52,212 nt of DNA, taken from NCBI GenBank assembly GCA_030674155.1, contig CM060323.1, positions 51,532,325-51,584,536 of the forward strand, given 5' to 3'. How positions within the stretch are numbered: the stretch's first letter is position 1; every line of letters starts with the position of its first letter. The notes beneath the pieces were generated by a model that made no database searches, was not told the DNA's origin, and saw only the letters and a list, made by a program, of their open reading frames with translations. Position numbers and translations under genes: made by a program. Positions 23,645 through 50,673 of this stretch are shown here, piece by piece. The stretch is from Stramonita haemastoma (taxonomy: Eukaryota > Mollusca > Gastropoda > Neogastropoda > Muricidae).

Positions 23645-26600
23645 CTGCAACACACACCAAAACAAAGTCAGCTGTTAACCACAGTTAGGTGTAATGTAAA
23701 ACTAAGACCGAGGATTTCTCATATTTAAACTCTAGCACATTCAGCTATTAGTATTTTAAAAGAATGAGGAAGGTACTCTCGCTACAAACTGACTTGGAGG
23801 CAATATCAGGGCTACCTCATCAAATTTAACACAAGTCACACACCATGGGGTTCCCTCGCATTTCAGCAAATGAATGCAAGCGATATGAGAATGACCCGTG
23901 TGTATGCTGGTGAGCAATGTTGCTTCCCTTCAGTTTTTTTTATACACAGAGGGAAAACCTCTTTCAGGTTAGGACGGATCTGAAAAAGTTTGTTGTCTGT
24001 CTGAGCCTTCCATTCCTCTTGCCAGAGGGAGTGCACATATTATTCTCTTCTAGGTTTAAGATCTGTAAATGGCAGTCATGTTGGACAAAAAAAACCACTT
24101 TTTTCTTGAAGGGATTGAGGCTGGGAGTAACATCAATTTTCATCACTCTTTATGCCGTTTCCCAACAATGCATTAAGACTACACACTGCAACTGAATGAT
24201 CCTCATGAATTCTGAAACATCCACTAGGTAACCACAGCATATGGTGTGGATATTCAACTTCTCAAGATACAAGATGAAAATGGCTTATTTGAACTCGCGG
24301 CCTTCCAGTCCGTAACCCAAGGCACTAACCACTGCACCACAGTGGCTGGCCACCCCCAAATTCAGTAGATGGCTGAGGATGTAGACTTCTATATTAATAA
24401 TGTTAGTTAAAATGAAGCACCGCTGAACACCACAAACTAGCAAGCTTCAGTGTAGCATGGGCATGGCTGTGTGTTTTGTGAAATCAGGCTAAATGGCAAC
24501 ATATAAATTGAGAGCATCGGAATAGAGTGAGAAAAGAAACTATGGAGAGAAAATCAGCAGGTCTTCAGTTAAAGAAGCATTACTTCAGTAAGCTCTGTAC
24601 TATACTGTATTGTCAACATTATAGTGTGTATCATTTATAAACATAACAGATTTCAGAGTGAAATTTGGATGGCTCTCTTCAGGAAAAGCATGCTGCCACT
24701 GTGTAGAACCATCCATACCCCCCTTCTTGTCTGTGGACAACTGCTGTATGTTTTCCAATGAAAGAGGCTTCTTCTGTAGAATTTTACCAATGACAACTTG
24801 TGGATTACACATCACCCATGATGTACTGGAGGGGAAATTTCAGTTTCAGACGGAAAATGAACTGGTTAATCTTAACTTATTGTTTGTGTGTGCATGTAGT
24901 GGTGGGGATTGTGGGCTGTAACCAGATTATAAAAGGAGGGGATTTAAAAAAAATTTTTTTTCTTCTTTTATTTCAAGGATAATGGGATAACGGGATGAGG
25001 AGTAGAGAGGAGAGAAGAGAGGGTGGCTGCAGTGTCAGCTCACATGTTCCAGCAGTCGCTCCTGCAGGGCCTTCAGCTGCTCCTCTCTGTTGCGCAGGGC
25101 GTTCTCCATCTTCTGCACCAGCTTCTCCTCACAGATCTTCCCCATGTTCTCGTTGGCCTGGCACACCTCCTGGATGTGGTTTGCCTGCAAGTGAACTCTG
25201 AGGCTTAGCTGTGCAACTGACCAAGTTCTCTTCCGAAGTGGTGGGGGGACAACAGAATTCACAAGCAGTCTTTTGTTGTTAACCTGTTATCTGCTGCAAT
25301 CGTTCTGCGTACATACATGTCTTTTGATGCTGGCAGACACCTATATACATAGAATATATATGAATATTTTGTCCTCAAAACTCTGTGGGTAACTATGTAA
25401 ACTTGTGTCTACAACAGATGTTACAAAGCAACTGTCTAACTGTTGAGTCAATATTTCTGAGAAATGGTTGACCAAACATTCAATTAAAAATAAGGTAGTT
25501 TGGTAGTGTATAAGATCATCATTTTCATGTTCAGTACACATCAGTACAATAAAATTTTATGTAATTTTGTGCACTGTAATGTTTGCATTTATGTTCTGAA
25601 ACTGTACCAGTAAAAAAAAAAGTGTTCACATTTTCCATTTTTCAAAATCAATCACAAAATATGACCAATATCAAGGATTAACTGATTCAAACAAACAACC
25701 ACAACTGAAAGTTTCCCACGTCACCTCTTGTATCTTAAGATACATTTCACAATGATGGCTCATAACAAACATACAAAGCCAAAGTCAGCAAGTCACTCAC
25801 ATGCTCTCTGAGTCGCTTCATCATGTTCTGCAACTGTGACTGGCGGTTCTCTTCATATACCTCGAACTTCAGACTGATTTTGCTGTTGATCTTCTCTTGA
25901 AATTCTTCCGCCATTTTGTCGCTCTGTCTGATGGTCTCCGACACTCTGATGGACTACCACAAAGACACAGACAAAAATATTCACTTAGTTCTTCACTGTA
26001 CGCTTTTAAAAAATCTTAAATAAAAAATCAATTTCCTAATAATGCTTTTTCTTTTTTAAAAGTCTTTCTCTTCAAGATAACATTTATACATTTCCCACAT
26101 ATAAAAATAGAAAACTGCAACATTTGCACATAATCAGACAAAAATATCAGGTCTTGCGCAACCTCAAAAATGTCAATTTGTATTTTGAACAAACAGAGGT
26201 GGGCAAAAAATGCCTTCCAAACTCATAAGGACATTGAAAGTGTAAAGAAAACTAAAGAAAACGTGTTTTTCCCCTGCAAACTTGCACAAACTTCCAGTGT
26301 AGTGCAGCAGCAGCAGAGCACACTCACATGCTCTTTGAGGCGTTCCTGAAGAGCCTTGATCTGGGCCTCGCGGTTCTCCTTGTTGATCTCCATGGAGCGC
26401 CGCAGCTTCTCCTTGGTGGCTTTGGAGAACTCCTGGTTCTCCTGGGCGGCCTTGGCCACCACCTCCTGCGCCTTCTCCCTGCCCTTGGCCAGCTGCTCCA
26501 GACGCTGCGCCTCCAGGGTCTGCCACCAAACACCACAACAGCTGCTGCTGCAGAAAAAGCTGCGCTTCTTTCTTGGCCAATTTTCAGTGCACAACAGTTG

Positions 26601-26699
26601 GAAAAAAAACTGATTGAAAGAGGAACAATATTCTGTTGTTACAATTATTACTTCTTACAAGCAGTCCATTTTTCTCTCTTAAAAAAAAAAAAAAAAAAA

Positions 26700-26745
<46 letters not shown>

Positions 26746-28265
26746 AATAGCAGCAATAAACTAAGACTTCAAAAGCACCATCAATGCAAAAAAAATGCTA
26801 CCAATCTAAAACCTGTGTTTCAACTTTGAAATTATCACCAAGCTGCAGATGAGAAACTAGTAAGTATTGTGTAATGAAAAAATCACAGTTGTTCACTGTC
26901 ACAGTACAAACCTGTCTCCTCTCCTCCGCCTTCTGGAGTTTCACTTTGATGTCTTCCTCTGACAGGGAGACCCGGTTGCTCTTGGGTGGGGATGCAGGAC
27001 GCAGGGGACTGTTGTTGGAGGCTGGCTTCAGGATCACCTCAAAGGCCAAACTACCAGACCTCTGAATTGGCTTATCAGCTAGGGGGCAAAATCCATCCAC
27101 ATTAGGCATTATCCAATAAACCATGATACTAAAAAAAACAACAACAAAAAAACAAAACCCCAAACAAAAATGGTCACAAAATGTATGGACAGACCTAACT
27201 AGAATTGAGAGAAAATAGTTCACCATAAAGTTACAGGTAACAGCAGCTATTGGAATTCCCTTACTCCTGCATCACAAAAGCTGAAACTGTTCTGAACTTG
27301 TCATAAATCAAAGTACTTTCAACCAAAGTGGAAAGCACCTATTTAATTCTAAAGACTAAAACAGATTAATTATTGCAATGATTTCAAAATCTTATACACA
27401 CATGTATTTGTACATATCTAATTATCTTGTGGCTGTATGAAATGAGAATAAAGTAGTTAACTAGCTTCTAATGATTCACATTATCATGATCTAAATCAAA
27501 TGCAACCCCCCACACAGTCACATTGCAACAGTCAACTGATTGAATTTTCAAAAATATTTTAGCAATTTGTTAATATGCTATCAATGTGCAATAAAAACAT
27601 TTTTTCTACAAAAAAGATATTCAATAATAATAATACTATAAGAAAAAAACTGAAAATCTGACAAACGTATGAAAAGTTATTACAGATTGAAATGATAGAC
27701 TCCAGGAAAGGAGAAAATGAGAAACCGAAAACTCATTGACAAATTTTGCATCATAATAGGTGGTCAGGACTAACAGTAACACTTATCACACAGGAAATTT
27801 CCCAAGAAAAGCCATCAAAGTCATTGCATATCATCAACTTTGATTTAAGAAAAAAAAAAAAAAAGGAAAGAAAGGAAGGAAGCGAACACATAGTGATAGA
27901 AAATTCCCAAAGTACTATAGAAGAAAAACAAACATGTTTACATTTTACCAATATTTTATAATATAAAGCGCTTGCAAAACCTTACAGCACCACATTCCAA
28001 AAGATTGTAAATTCCAAAATCATAACAAAAATTACATTCAACATCACAGTAAATGACAGACAGAAACATGCAGTTTGTTATCAGCAATAAATCGCTCGAG
28101 TCAAGTTCAACTTGCATCATCTGAAATGTGCCACAGAAAACACACTGGTACAATATTTGAAACAAATGAGGAGATGAAAGGCATCAGTCGAATTCTTCAA
28201 AAAGACTTAAGGTTGTATGGGATAGGGATGTGGGCGTTGTATTGAGTGTTTCAACTGTTTGTGCA

Positions 28266-28344
<79 letters not shown>

Positions 28345-31300
28345 CGTGCGTGTGTGTGTGTATGCACGCATGCTAGGATGGAGAGGAAGAATTTTTAAAA
28401 ATAATTTTATGCACATTTTTCATCACAAATTCTTTTCAAATTTTAACACAACCATGCTATCTAGTAGGGGAAAAAAACAAAGATAAGCATATCAGACAAT
28501 AAGATAATTTATGATGGCTCTAATGATGAAAGCATGCACGGAGCAACTAAAAGCAATCAAGAAATCTAAACCAAATCTTTTAAACTCTGAGCAGTTACTG
28601 TCCAATTTGTGTGTGCTTCATGTCATCACTGATCAATTGATAACCAGTACAAAACAGTCCTGCATAATTCATTGTAAAATTTGTAAGCAGCATCCTTGTT
28701 AAGGCTTTCTGCACCATGCCGTGCTGACCACAGAGAGAACAGTCCAGTTATGCTTGTGTTACATTGGGGCAGCGAAGTCAGAGAAAAAGCAGAAAAAAGA
28801 TAGTGATAAAACTAAGTCTGATACAAGGTCATTCTTTAAAACTTTGATCTTGTGTCTGACAGTGAGGTACAAAATTAAACACCTTTGAAGGCAGCAAAGT
28901 TTCATAATGTCTAGATATATGATCTAAGAGGACCCCCCCCCCCCCCCCCCCCAGTTCTTGCAACCTGACATCTAGACCTGAATTGATGGTCACAACTCAA
29001 TTGTTAAGTAAAATCCCCCCCCCCAAGTAAGACATGTAAATAATGTATGAATATTTGCAAAATGTGTTAAAAATAAAAAAAAGAAGAAAAAAAGATAAAA
29101 GCATTCTGCATCATTTATAGTACTTATTAGAACAGGTGTCATGAAATCTATAATCAATTCAGAACTTACATTAGTTACAAGTTTCTCATTTTGTGAAAAT
29201 TACTTTTAAAGACTGGAAATTGTTTTCAAGCTTTTTTTGTTCTATGCAACTGTTTACAAAACAGAAAAAACCATATTTTTAAGTTTATGATGCACAGCCA
29301 CAGTGTGAAAGAATGACCAACTGTAATCCCATCCAAATCAGAAAGCTATTCCTATTTCACACAGACACATGTACATATTAAGAGAGAAGGAAAAATAAAA
29401 AAGGAAAAGAAAGTGTGCAGCATCAACAATAAAATCCATACCACGTACCACTAATAGGAATATAGTTTCCCCAGGATACACCACTGAACAGACACATGTG
29501 TACATATGTAGCCTCCAAGAACTCAGGAAGTGTGATAAATCAATGTAAAGCACTTTTCACACAAACACAAAACTCAGATGACACTCTTTGGGGTTGGGAA
29601 AAGAAGAAGAAGAAAAAAAAAAGCAGTAAAACTGAAGTATCATACTATACATATTAATATGAAATTATAATCACACCAATTTCTCCACATCTTTACCTTT
29701 TCCTTTCCACACCACCATGGCATCATATCTACCCTGGTTTGGGTGGACTTTGCGAGGCTTTTGCGATCTATTATCTCGCATGCACATAAATGTGAACCAA
29801 TTGCACACTATCCCAGCAGCAATGACAGAGAAGACAATTTTATTAGCTTCATGTCTTTTTGAACATGCAAAATTAATTGGTAAAGACTAAAAAATATATA
29901 TTTTAACTTAAAGAAACATGAGGACAGAAAGAGGCAAGAATAGCAAAGGTAAAAGACCGAATATGGAAAAAAAATTGAAATGGATAGATTAGTGCACATT
30001 TTCAATTATGTTTTAGAAAGGTTATGTTATGTATGTGATACTTACACTTTCGATTTCAATTAAAAATTATTACAATTACAAAAAAAGAAGATCATATGAT
30101 CATTGATATAGCCATTATAGGCCTGAATAAGTGGTTGTCATTCTATCTGAATGGAACCTGGAAAGCAGAAAATGACAAAGTCAAAGGGCGATGGTACCAT
30201 ATTAAATAGTGAATGAAGCAGCTGATCCTGTTACAAATTTGATCCCTGCACATTACAGTGGAAATATCAATCTACAGAGTACAGTACCACCATTATATAT
30301 GAGTATGACTCATTGCTGTATCATTTGCCTGCCTGCGGTGACAGCAGTGACATTGTCCAGATAGAATATGAGGCTGTGGCCCCTCTCTCTCACTTTCTAC
30401 CAGCAGTACCACTGGGCAGCCAGCCTCCCACAGATCAATACAGACAGTTGGCACATGCACCGGTTTTGCTGCATGAAAGGCAGACATTCTTTACTGAGTG
30501 TACTACAGTTCTACTATTTGAGGCAAATTCATTTTACAAAACTGCACTAAAACTTTTTTTGCCCATTTCTGCTTCGTATTGGCTGCAAATACATGTTGTA
30601 TTAAATAAAGACCTGACTGCGAAAAAAAACTTTTTAAAAAGGCGACTATCTCAGTACCTGGCATATAGTATACTTTATAGTGCACTCAATGGTATACCTG
30701 ACTTACTACACTAGTTAATGACTAGTTATTACTTATGGTAGAAACTGGAATAAGAAAATAAAGGTGTTTAGAGTAAAACCTTAAGTGGCATTTCAAGGGA
30801 AAAAGTCCCAATGCATCATGAATCAATCTTTTAAATATTTTTCAAAAGCTTTAACATATATTTGTATAGATCTGAAATTACTTTGTATTATTACAATATT
30901 AGATCTGTACTTTAACATATCTTCCAAACTTTTCAATTCTAATTTAGAAATTATATTTTTGAATACCAATCACTAGCATGATTTTTTTTTTTTTTTTTTT
31001 TTTTTAAATTCTAATAATGATGGAATTTGATGAAGGGAATAAAAGAAGAATTATGCTTTATAAGGTGTTTGTTTGAATGGAGCAGAATAATTCATGTTTT
31101 GATATAAAAAAATGATGTACTTAAAAAATAAGCTAAAATTCATCAATTTTAAAACTGATTAAATATTACTTAAAAAAAAACAGGCATATTATTATTATAC
31201 TTATTACACATGTTATAACCATGCTAGCACCACATTTCAAGTAAAACATTTTTTTTTCCAATAATACATTCATTTTAGTTATTCTGTACTGTAGATCACA

Positions 31301-31359
31301 ATTATTATATTAAACTGAAGACTTATATTACTTTAGAAAAAGCAATAGATCAATATTAT

Positions 31360-31450
<91 letters not shown>

Positions 31451-31622
31451 AGAACAGCTGTATAGTGTATAATTTAATGCATTTTTATCTAAACAGAAAA
31501 TACCAACAGCTAATGTCTTATGTCTACTAAGTAAATTAGTACTTGCAGACAAAGATTATTCTGTCATTCATGAACAACCCTGAAAAAATAAAGAGCAAAG
31601 AAAAGCCCTTACCTGCAGACAT
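23570..31622 (-). CDS. Stathmin-family protein with extra tubulin-binding repeats (6 constitutive-looking coding exons)
   Basis: Stathmins bind alpha/beta-tubulin dimers through repeated helices and promote microtubule catastrophe; phosphorylation near the N-terminus releases tubulin. Joining exons in phase gives about 245 residues: a three-codon start exon, the regulatory head (LAFEVILKPAS, RPASPPKSNR, EEDIKVKLQKAEERRQ), a 64-codon helix exon (SMEINKENREAQ), two extra helix exons of 51 and 47 codons, and a 24-codon tail (ERRIEEVQKKK). Vertebrate STMN1 is 149 residues and lacks the two extra exons. The head keeps a serine in RSGS and an ASPP site resembling Ser16 and Ser38; the Ser63 position is Thr (RRQT). 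All junctions agree in phase and no frameshift is seen. Transcript structure is inferred from splice sites only. It diverges from RTEL1. Confidence 0.93.
24270..24355 (-). mobile_element. tRNA-derived SINE head
   Basis: On the minus strand it reads gccactgtggtgcagtggtt (A box), ttgggttacggactggaagg and gcgagttcaaataagcc (B box). The tRNA fold is not intact, so this is a SINE head and not a tRNA gene. It lies in the last stathmin intron. Confidence 0.65.
25044..25184 (-). CDS. Stathmin extra repeat exon 2 (47 codons)
   Basis: Acceptor cacttgcag, donor GTGAGC. It is phase 0 at both ends. It reads ANHIQEVCQANENMGKICEE and EKLVQKMENALRNREEQ, and ends LKALQERLLEH. Read through without splicing it would stop two codons later (LLEHVS), so use of this donor or retention decides between a tail-less and a tailed protein. 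Confidence 0.9.
25801..25953 (-). CDS. Stathmin extra repeat exon 1 (51 codons)
   Basis: Acceptor tgtggtag, donor GTGAGT. It is phase 0 at both ends, so it can be skipped without changing frame. It reads SIRVSETIRQSDKMAEEFQE to NRQSQLQNMMKRLREH. The end repeats the RL(K/R)EH terminus of the preceding exon. Fifty-one residues equals the spacing between tubulin-binding repeats of stathmin. Confidence 0.9.
26328..26519 (-). CDS. Stathmin helix exon, first complete tubulin-binding repeat
   Basis: Acceptor gtggcag, donor GTGAGT. These 64 codons match the length of the vertebrate helix exon. It contains EKLRRSMEINKENREAQIKA and ends LQERLKEH. It is phase 0 at both ends. Confidence 0.93.
26682..26744 (+). 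repeat. (A)n(G)45 tract
   Basis: About 18 As followed by 45 uninterrupted Gs (26700-26744), inside the stathmin intron between the head exon and the first helix exon. In the stathmin transcript this is C45 followed by U18. Confidence 0.95.
26912..27078 (-). CDS. Stathmin regulatory-head exon
   Basis: Acceptor cccctag, donor GTTTGT. The 167-nt exon starts with the last two bases of a split codon and then DKPIQRSGSLAFEVILKPAS. It contains an SP site (NNSPL), ASPPKS and the start of the long helix (KLQKAEERRQ). FEVILKP is the beta-hairpin cap that contacts alpha-tubulin. Confidence 0.93.
28267..28362. repeat. (TG)n microsatellite
   Basis: About 95 bp of TG, in the large stathmin intron. The surrounding 27080-29696 is AT-rich intron with a (C)22 run at about 28932-28952 and no further exon I can support. 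Confidence 0.9.
29697..29886 (-). CDS. Candidate alternative stathmin N-terminal exon (membrane-anchor-like)
   Basis: This is open in one frame for 63 codons between acceptor attttttag and donor GTAAAG. It ends in phase 1 (AAA G), exactly what the next exon (CT GAT AAG) needs. The peptide has a hydrophobic run IVFSVIAAGIV, two cysteines (IVCNWFTFMC) and then a basic, tyrosine-containing stretch (RDNRSQKPRK). SCG10-type stathmins have a comparable cysteine-bearing anchor before the head. The first methionine is in FMCMRD, so either translation starts there or an upstream phase-0 coding exon exists; none was found securely. Confidence 0.5.
31360..31454. repeat. (GA)n microsatellite
   Basis: About 90 bp of GA, downstream of the stathmin start-codon exon. 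The rest of 29890-31612 is AT-rich intron except the GC-richer patch at 30293-30490. Confidence 0.95.
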
Positions 31623-31677
31623 TGTGGCTCTGTTTTCACTATTTCACCAACTACTCAAAAATTATGGTCTGTGTTTT
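31613..31677 (-). CDS. Stathmin start-codon exon (cytosolic-type N-terminus)
   Basis: The 65-nt exon lies between acceptor tttgttgtttcag and donor GTAAGG. It carries 55 nt of leader and then ATG TCT GCA G, so the phase-1 join to the next exon gives MSAADKPIQRSG. From memory, vertebrate STMN1 also has a first coding exon of only a few residues ending in phase 1. The coding part is 31622-31613. Confidence 0.75.
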
Positions 31678-31984
31678 CTGAAACAACAAATCAGACATCA
31701 TTGCTATAAAAATCATTCCTGCAAATTGTTCAATCGAAAAACATAGCTTACTACTGAATTGAAAAAAAAGAAAAGAAAAAAGATCAACAGCATACATATT
31801 TTTTGCGCCAGTGCAGCAGGAAGCCACTGTTTGCCAAGACCTGTCTAGACTAAATTATGAAGAGCAATTTTTAACCGCTTCAGTTTCTGAATTCCACACT
31901 TATTCCCTCTCAATGCTCACTCTTTCTGTAATCTGGTCAGCACTGAAGCAATGCACACATATATGCAGCTGCAAGCCGGCTTAC

Positions 31985-32110
31985 CTTTTCATTTAGGGCT
32001 GGCAGAGCAGAGGAGCTGTGTGTCTGGCATGAGCAAGAGAGAAAGGAGTGGAGGAAGACCTCAGGTGACCTGTCTTTCCTCCCAGCGCAGGCTAGTCAGG
32101 ACTGACTCAC
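31985..32110 (-). other. Candidate alternative stathmin 5' exon
   Basis: This GC-richer minus-strand stretch ends at a strong donor gaaaag|GTAAGC (exon end 31985). An ATG in it opens only 13 codons. It may be an alternative leader exon with its own promoter; the 5' limit is arbitrary. Confidence 0.35.
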
Positions 32111-33559
32111 AGCCAAGGACACAATTATGATAATTCATGACAAACCCATCGCCAAGGCTCCCCTGAGTGACCAAAGGCTCAAATCTAGCATTCAAGATCC
32201 TTTATCATTTTCCCCTGTCCAAATACATCAACTAATAGCACTGAAAAAAACTTTAAACTATTTTAGCTATGTATTGATTATTTATTGATCCAGTGTGTGC
32301 TGAGCACCATCAGAGGGATGGGGAGTGTGGGAGTGGGGGCCACTGAAAGGCTGCAGTAGCAGAGGGATGTTAATGAGTCATGTGGCAGGGAAGACAAGAA
32401 TGGATCAATATTCTGCCTGCAGTGTCTTGCCAACCCCAGTGGTTCTATGCCAGACCCGGTCTGCCAGCTCACCCATGCCAGTACACTTCATTTTGTGCCT
32501 GTTTTTGTGGCTGGCCATTTATTGCAAAGGTCATCAACTTGTTCTATACAACAACTGAAGTATCCATCATTCTTGATAACATCTTCAAAAATTAGTTGAT
32601 TGACTTAAATTTTAAAGCTATATTTTAACATTTGATAAGTAAATAACTTAATAAGGCTTCCCACCCTCTACTCACTGACCCAGCATAAAAATAAAAACTT
32701 GATAAGGCGTTTAGTTTAAACCAAATTAAAAAGTGTACTCTTAATGTGCCTGCAGTACACATTATTTTGTTTTTTAAAATCCCGTAAGCCTAAAACTTTG
32801 TGATAGTGATACTCTTCTATGATTATTCCATGAGTAAAAAAACCAACAACAACCCCCCCCCCCGAAAAAAAACCCAACTTCATTTGATTAAACTGGGCAG
32901 TTCAAAGAAATGCATGATACACTCATTTGAACTAGGTTTTAGTGTTTAGGCCCCAATGTGGACTTCGTAATTTTTAATGTTTTGGCCCAAAACATGTTTT
33001 TATTTGGGCTGTTCCCTCCCTGATCAGTATTAAAGACAAGTCTAACAATTCCACATTTCAGTACTTGTGATCAAATTAGATTTATGTAACAAAAATTAAC
33101 ACGCTCAAGATATTGTAGGCATAGGCCTACACAGTTTTTCTCCTTTCGTGTTTTATGTAATCTGCTGACCTGACGCAGCCTAACCTGACGCAGCCTAACC
33201 TAGTCTAGTAACAATCTGAATTATGTCCCCTAGCTTAATTATTGATTGACTTTTGAGGCTTTCAAACGTTTGGATTTCCACAACCAGCAGCACTTTCTGT
33301 AGGCCAAAAATCACAGATTCAAGCTGCAACACTGGGGAAATAGGCTGTAGCAAACCATACGACTGCTGTCGATGAGTATTTCAATGTTATTTATCTGGAA
33401 CTAGCATGCTGTTTCAAACCGTCCAAACCGTTGTTCACTTGTTTACCTTTGCCAGCTGATGCTTGGGCTTATCGAGTGAAACCAGATGAAAAAAAAGCAA
33501 CAAACTGCAACAAAAAGTATAGGGCAATATCGCATTTGTACACAAAATACAATAATCAC

Positions 33560-33660
33560 CTGATACAACGATTGTAGTCTTTGGTTGATAAACACTTTGT
33601 CTTTAGTACCGCGTAACGATGCTTTGTTCAGATGAATTCCGCGCGCACGTTGGCTACGTT
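33560..33660 (-). other. Candidate stathmin non-coding exon 1
   Basis: On the minus strand this CpG-bearing stretch ends at donor tatcag|GTGATT (exon end 33560), facing away from RTEL1. It has no long ORF. It is a candidate 5' UTR exon only because of position, donor and composition. Confidence 0.35.
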
Positions 33661-33866
33661 AAAATCTTTTGATATGGATTGGTCAATATACTTTGGGGAC
33701 GCTATTTCTAGATTCCCTAAAACAAGAATACTGCAAAAGTTTTAATTCGTGCATTTCTTTACTTTAAAATCATATTTTGTTTTAAAAGTAGACGTATACA
33801 AAATAAACATTGATTTACTTCGTTACAGTTGACCGGAAGTGAAGAACGAAGCCAACATGGCGGGAA
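33660..33866. promoter_or_regulatory. Putative bidirectional stathmin/RTEL1 promoter
   Basis: This sits between the divergent genes at a local rise in CpG. It holds an ETS-type CCGGAAGT at 33833-33840 and a YY1-like CAACATGGCGG just downstream, both typical of TATA-less housekeeping promoters on the RTEL1 side. An inverted CCAAT box (ATTGG, about 33678-33682) faces the stathmin side. A CpG cluster (GCGCGC region, about 33635-33650) lies at the stathmin edge. The start sites are inferred, not seen. Confidence 0.5.
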
Positions 33867-35491
33867 TTCCGAAAGAAGCCCTGTGATGCGTAGGCCTAAA
33901 ACCGAAAGGCCTACCATCACCTGTCATTCAGAAACTTTATTGTCTGGCTGTACTCATCTCTATTTCATTCATTCACCAGTTAACAAGGCTGAACCCTTTT
34001 TGTACTTTGCTGTTGTCATGGAACAACTGTCAGTAGCCTAAAAATAAGATTGATTTTGCCCAGGTCTGTGTTTAAAGTTGCTTGGCCCAGACAGTTTTCT
34101 CCTCTACTCCACCTTATCCTGCCCATTTGTAAAGGTTAGTAAAACAAAATCAGAAAAAATAGTTGATGATGCAAATTTGATTACTGACAACGCTGTCATT
34201 AATGATAGTGTCAACAAAGTTTTTTTACTAGTGCTATTATTCTAGTATGATTACGTAGACTTTCTATGTACCAAAACAACAAACAAGAAGCCCAGAAACA
34301 AATCATATTCTTGATTTTCATTTTCTTAGACATATTTCGAATGGATGAAAAATTGAAGAATCTGGCAGTGCTCTTTGAATAATAATGAGCCTAATTCAAA
34401 TAATGGCTAGAGACCTTGTTACAGCACACACACACACACACACACACAAACACAAACACACACAAATGTCTATCAACACACCAGCGGCAAACAACCCAAT
34501 CATTAACCTCTTTTAAAAAAATAAAACAGACAAAAGGAAATCACAAAACATAGTTTACACACTAAAAAACACACAAAGATTCTTGCACTGACTCAGTGAC
34601 TGGTTAAAATCTTAAATCAGTAGGTGCCCCGCCCCCTTCATGTTGACACACCCACCCATGCAGTGAAAGACCGACACTGACACGCTATGGCAAGATATTC
34701 TCACAGCCCCTTTCGTTACACACCTGGAAATTGTGTGCTTGGAAACCCCTCTTTTCCGTCCTTTTTGTTTCTGTCTTGTTCCTTTTCTAATTTCTACTTG
34801 TAACCATCTTCTCGTCTATTTTCTGCCTTCCTGGTCCATTCTTCTGCCTTTTTTTCAGACTTGAGGATAGACATGGGTTCAAAAATGGCCAAAATCATGT
34901 TTTTTTTAGAATTAAAAAATTGCTGGATTCATGTATGGAGCTCTCCCTGTGTGAATTAAAAAAATTCAGGTTGTAGATCATGTCTGTAGAAACACAAACA
35001 GGTGACTTCTACTTGTTATAGATATTCAAAAAGGTTTAGGAGTTTGAAACATTTAGTTTTGGCAGCCATATTGGATTGTTTCCATGGCAACAGTACAGAA
35101 AACTGAGTCTTTGATTTTGATTTTTATGCTTTACAACTAAGTGATGCCCTTTTAATATATATCATTATATGGCGTTAAAATATTTTCTCTCTGTGCCAAA
35201 GTTGGATGCTCTGGGCCTGACTTGTCAGTGTCAGGTGCTTAACAGCAGCACAATGCTTTTTTGCTCATATGACATTGACAGATAACAATGTCAATAGCTG
35301 CTGTTTGAGCTTTCAATGACGATGAAGAAGAATACTATCATTGCAATGTGCCAATAGTAATAATAAAAAACATTGGCTATTTTTGTTAAAGTAGCTTTAG
35401 CCTGTGTTTTTGAATAATGTTTTGTTTCAAATGATTTTTTTAAAATTCCATTTTTGTTTTACTTCCAGATCAAGCCTAGTCACCCATCACC
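33831..35491 (+). other. RTEL1: Putative RTEL1 5' non-coding exon and first intron
   Basis: Transcription probably starts near the ETS-like and YY1-like sites at 33833-33863. Possible first-exon donors are cccag|GTCTGT at 34062 and taaag|GTTAGT at 34134. The rest up to 35468 is AT-rich intron with a short (CA)n at about 34427-34465. The ORF at 33829-34041 shows no recognisable protein. The ATG inside AACATGGCGG opens only a 9-codon uORF. Confidence 0.45.

Positions 35492-50673
<15,182 letters not shown>

Noticed and set aside
24270..24355. tRNA gene on the minus strand
   Set aside because: A and B boxes are present but the cloverleaf arms do not pair and a SINE-like body follows; best read as a SINE head.
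26328..26750. 140-aa plus-strand ORF ending in poly-Gly
   Set aside because: Antisense of the stathmin helix exon running into the (G)45 tract.
30313..30714. 133-aa plus-strand ORF
   Set aside because: No recognisable motif, no splice context or promoter; opposite to the stathmin intron; length possible by chance.
33829..34041. 70-aa ORF at the RTEL1 promoter
   Set aside because: It starts within the ETS/YY1-like promoter elements and shows no protein signature.
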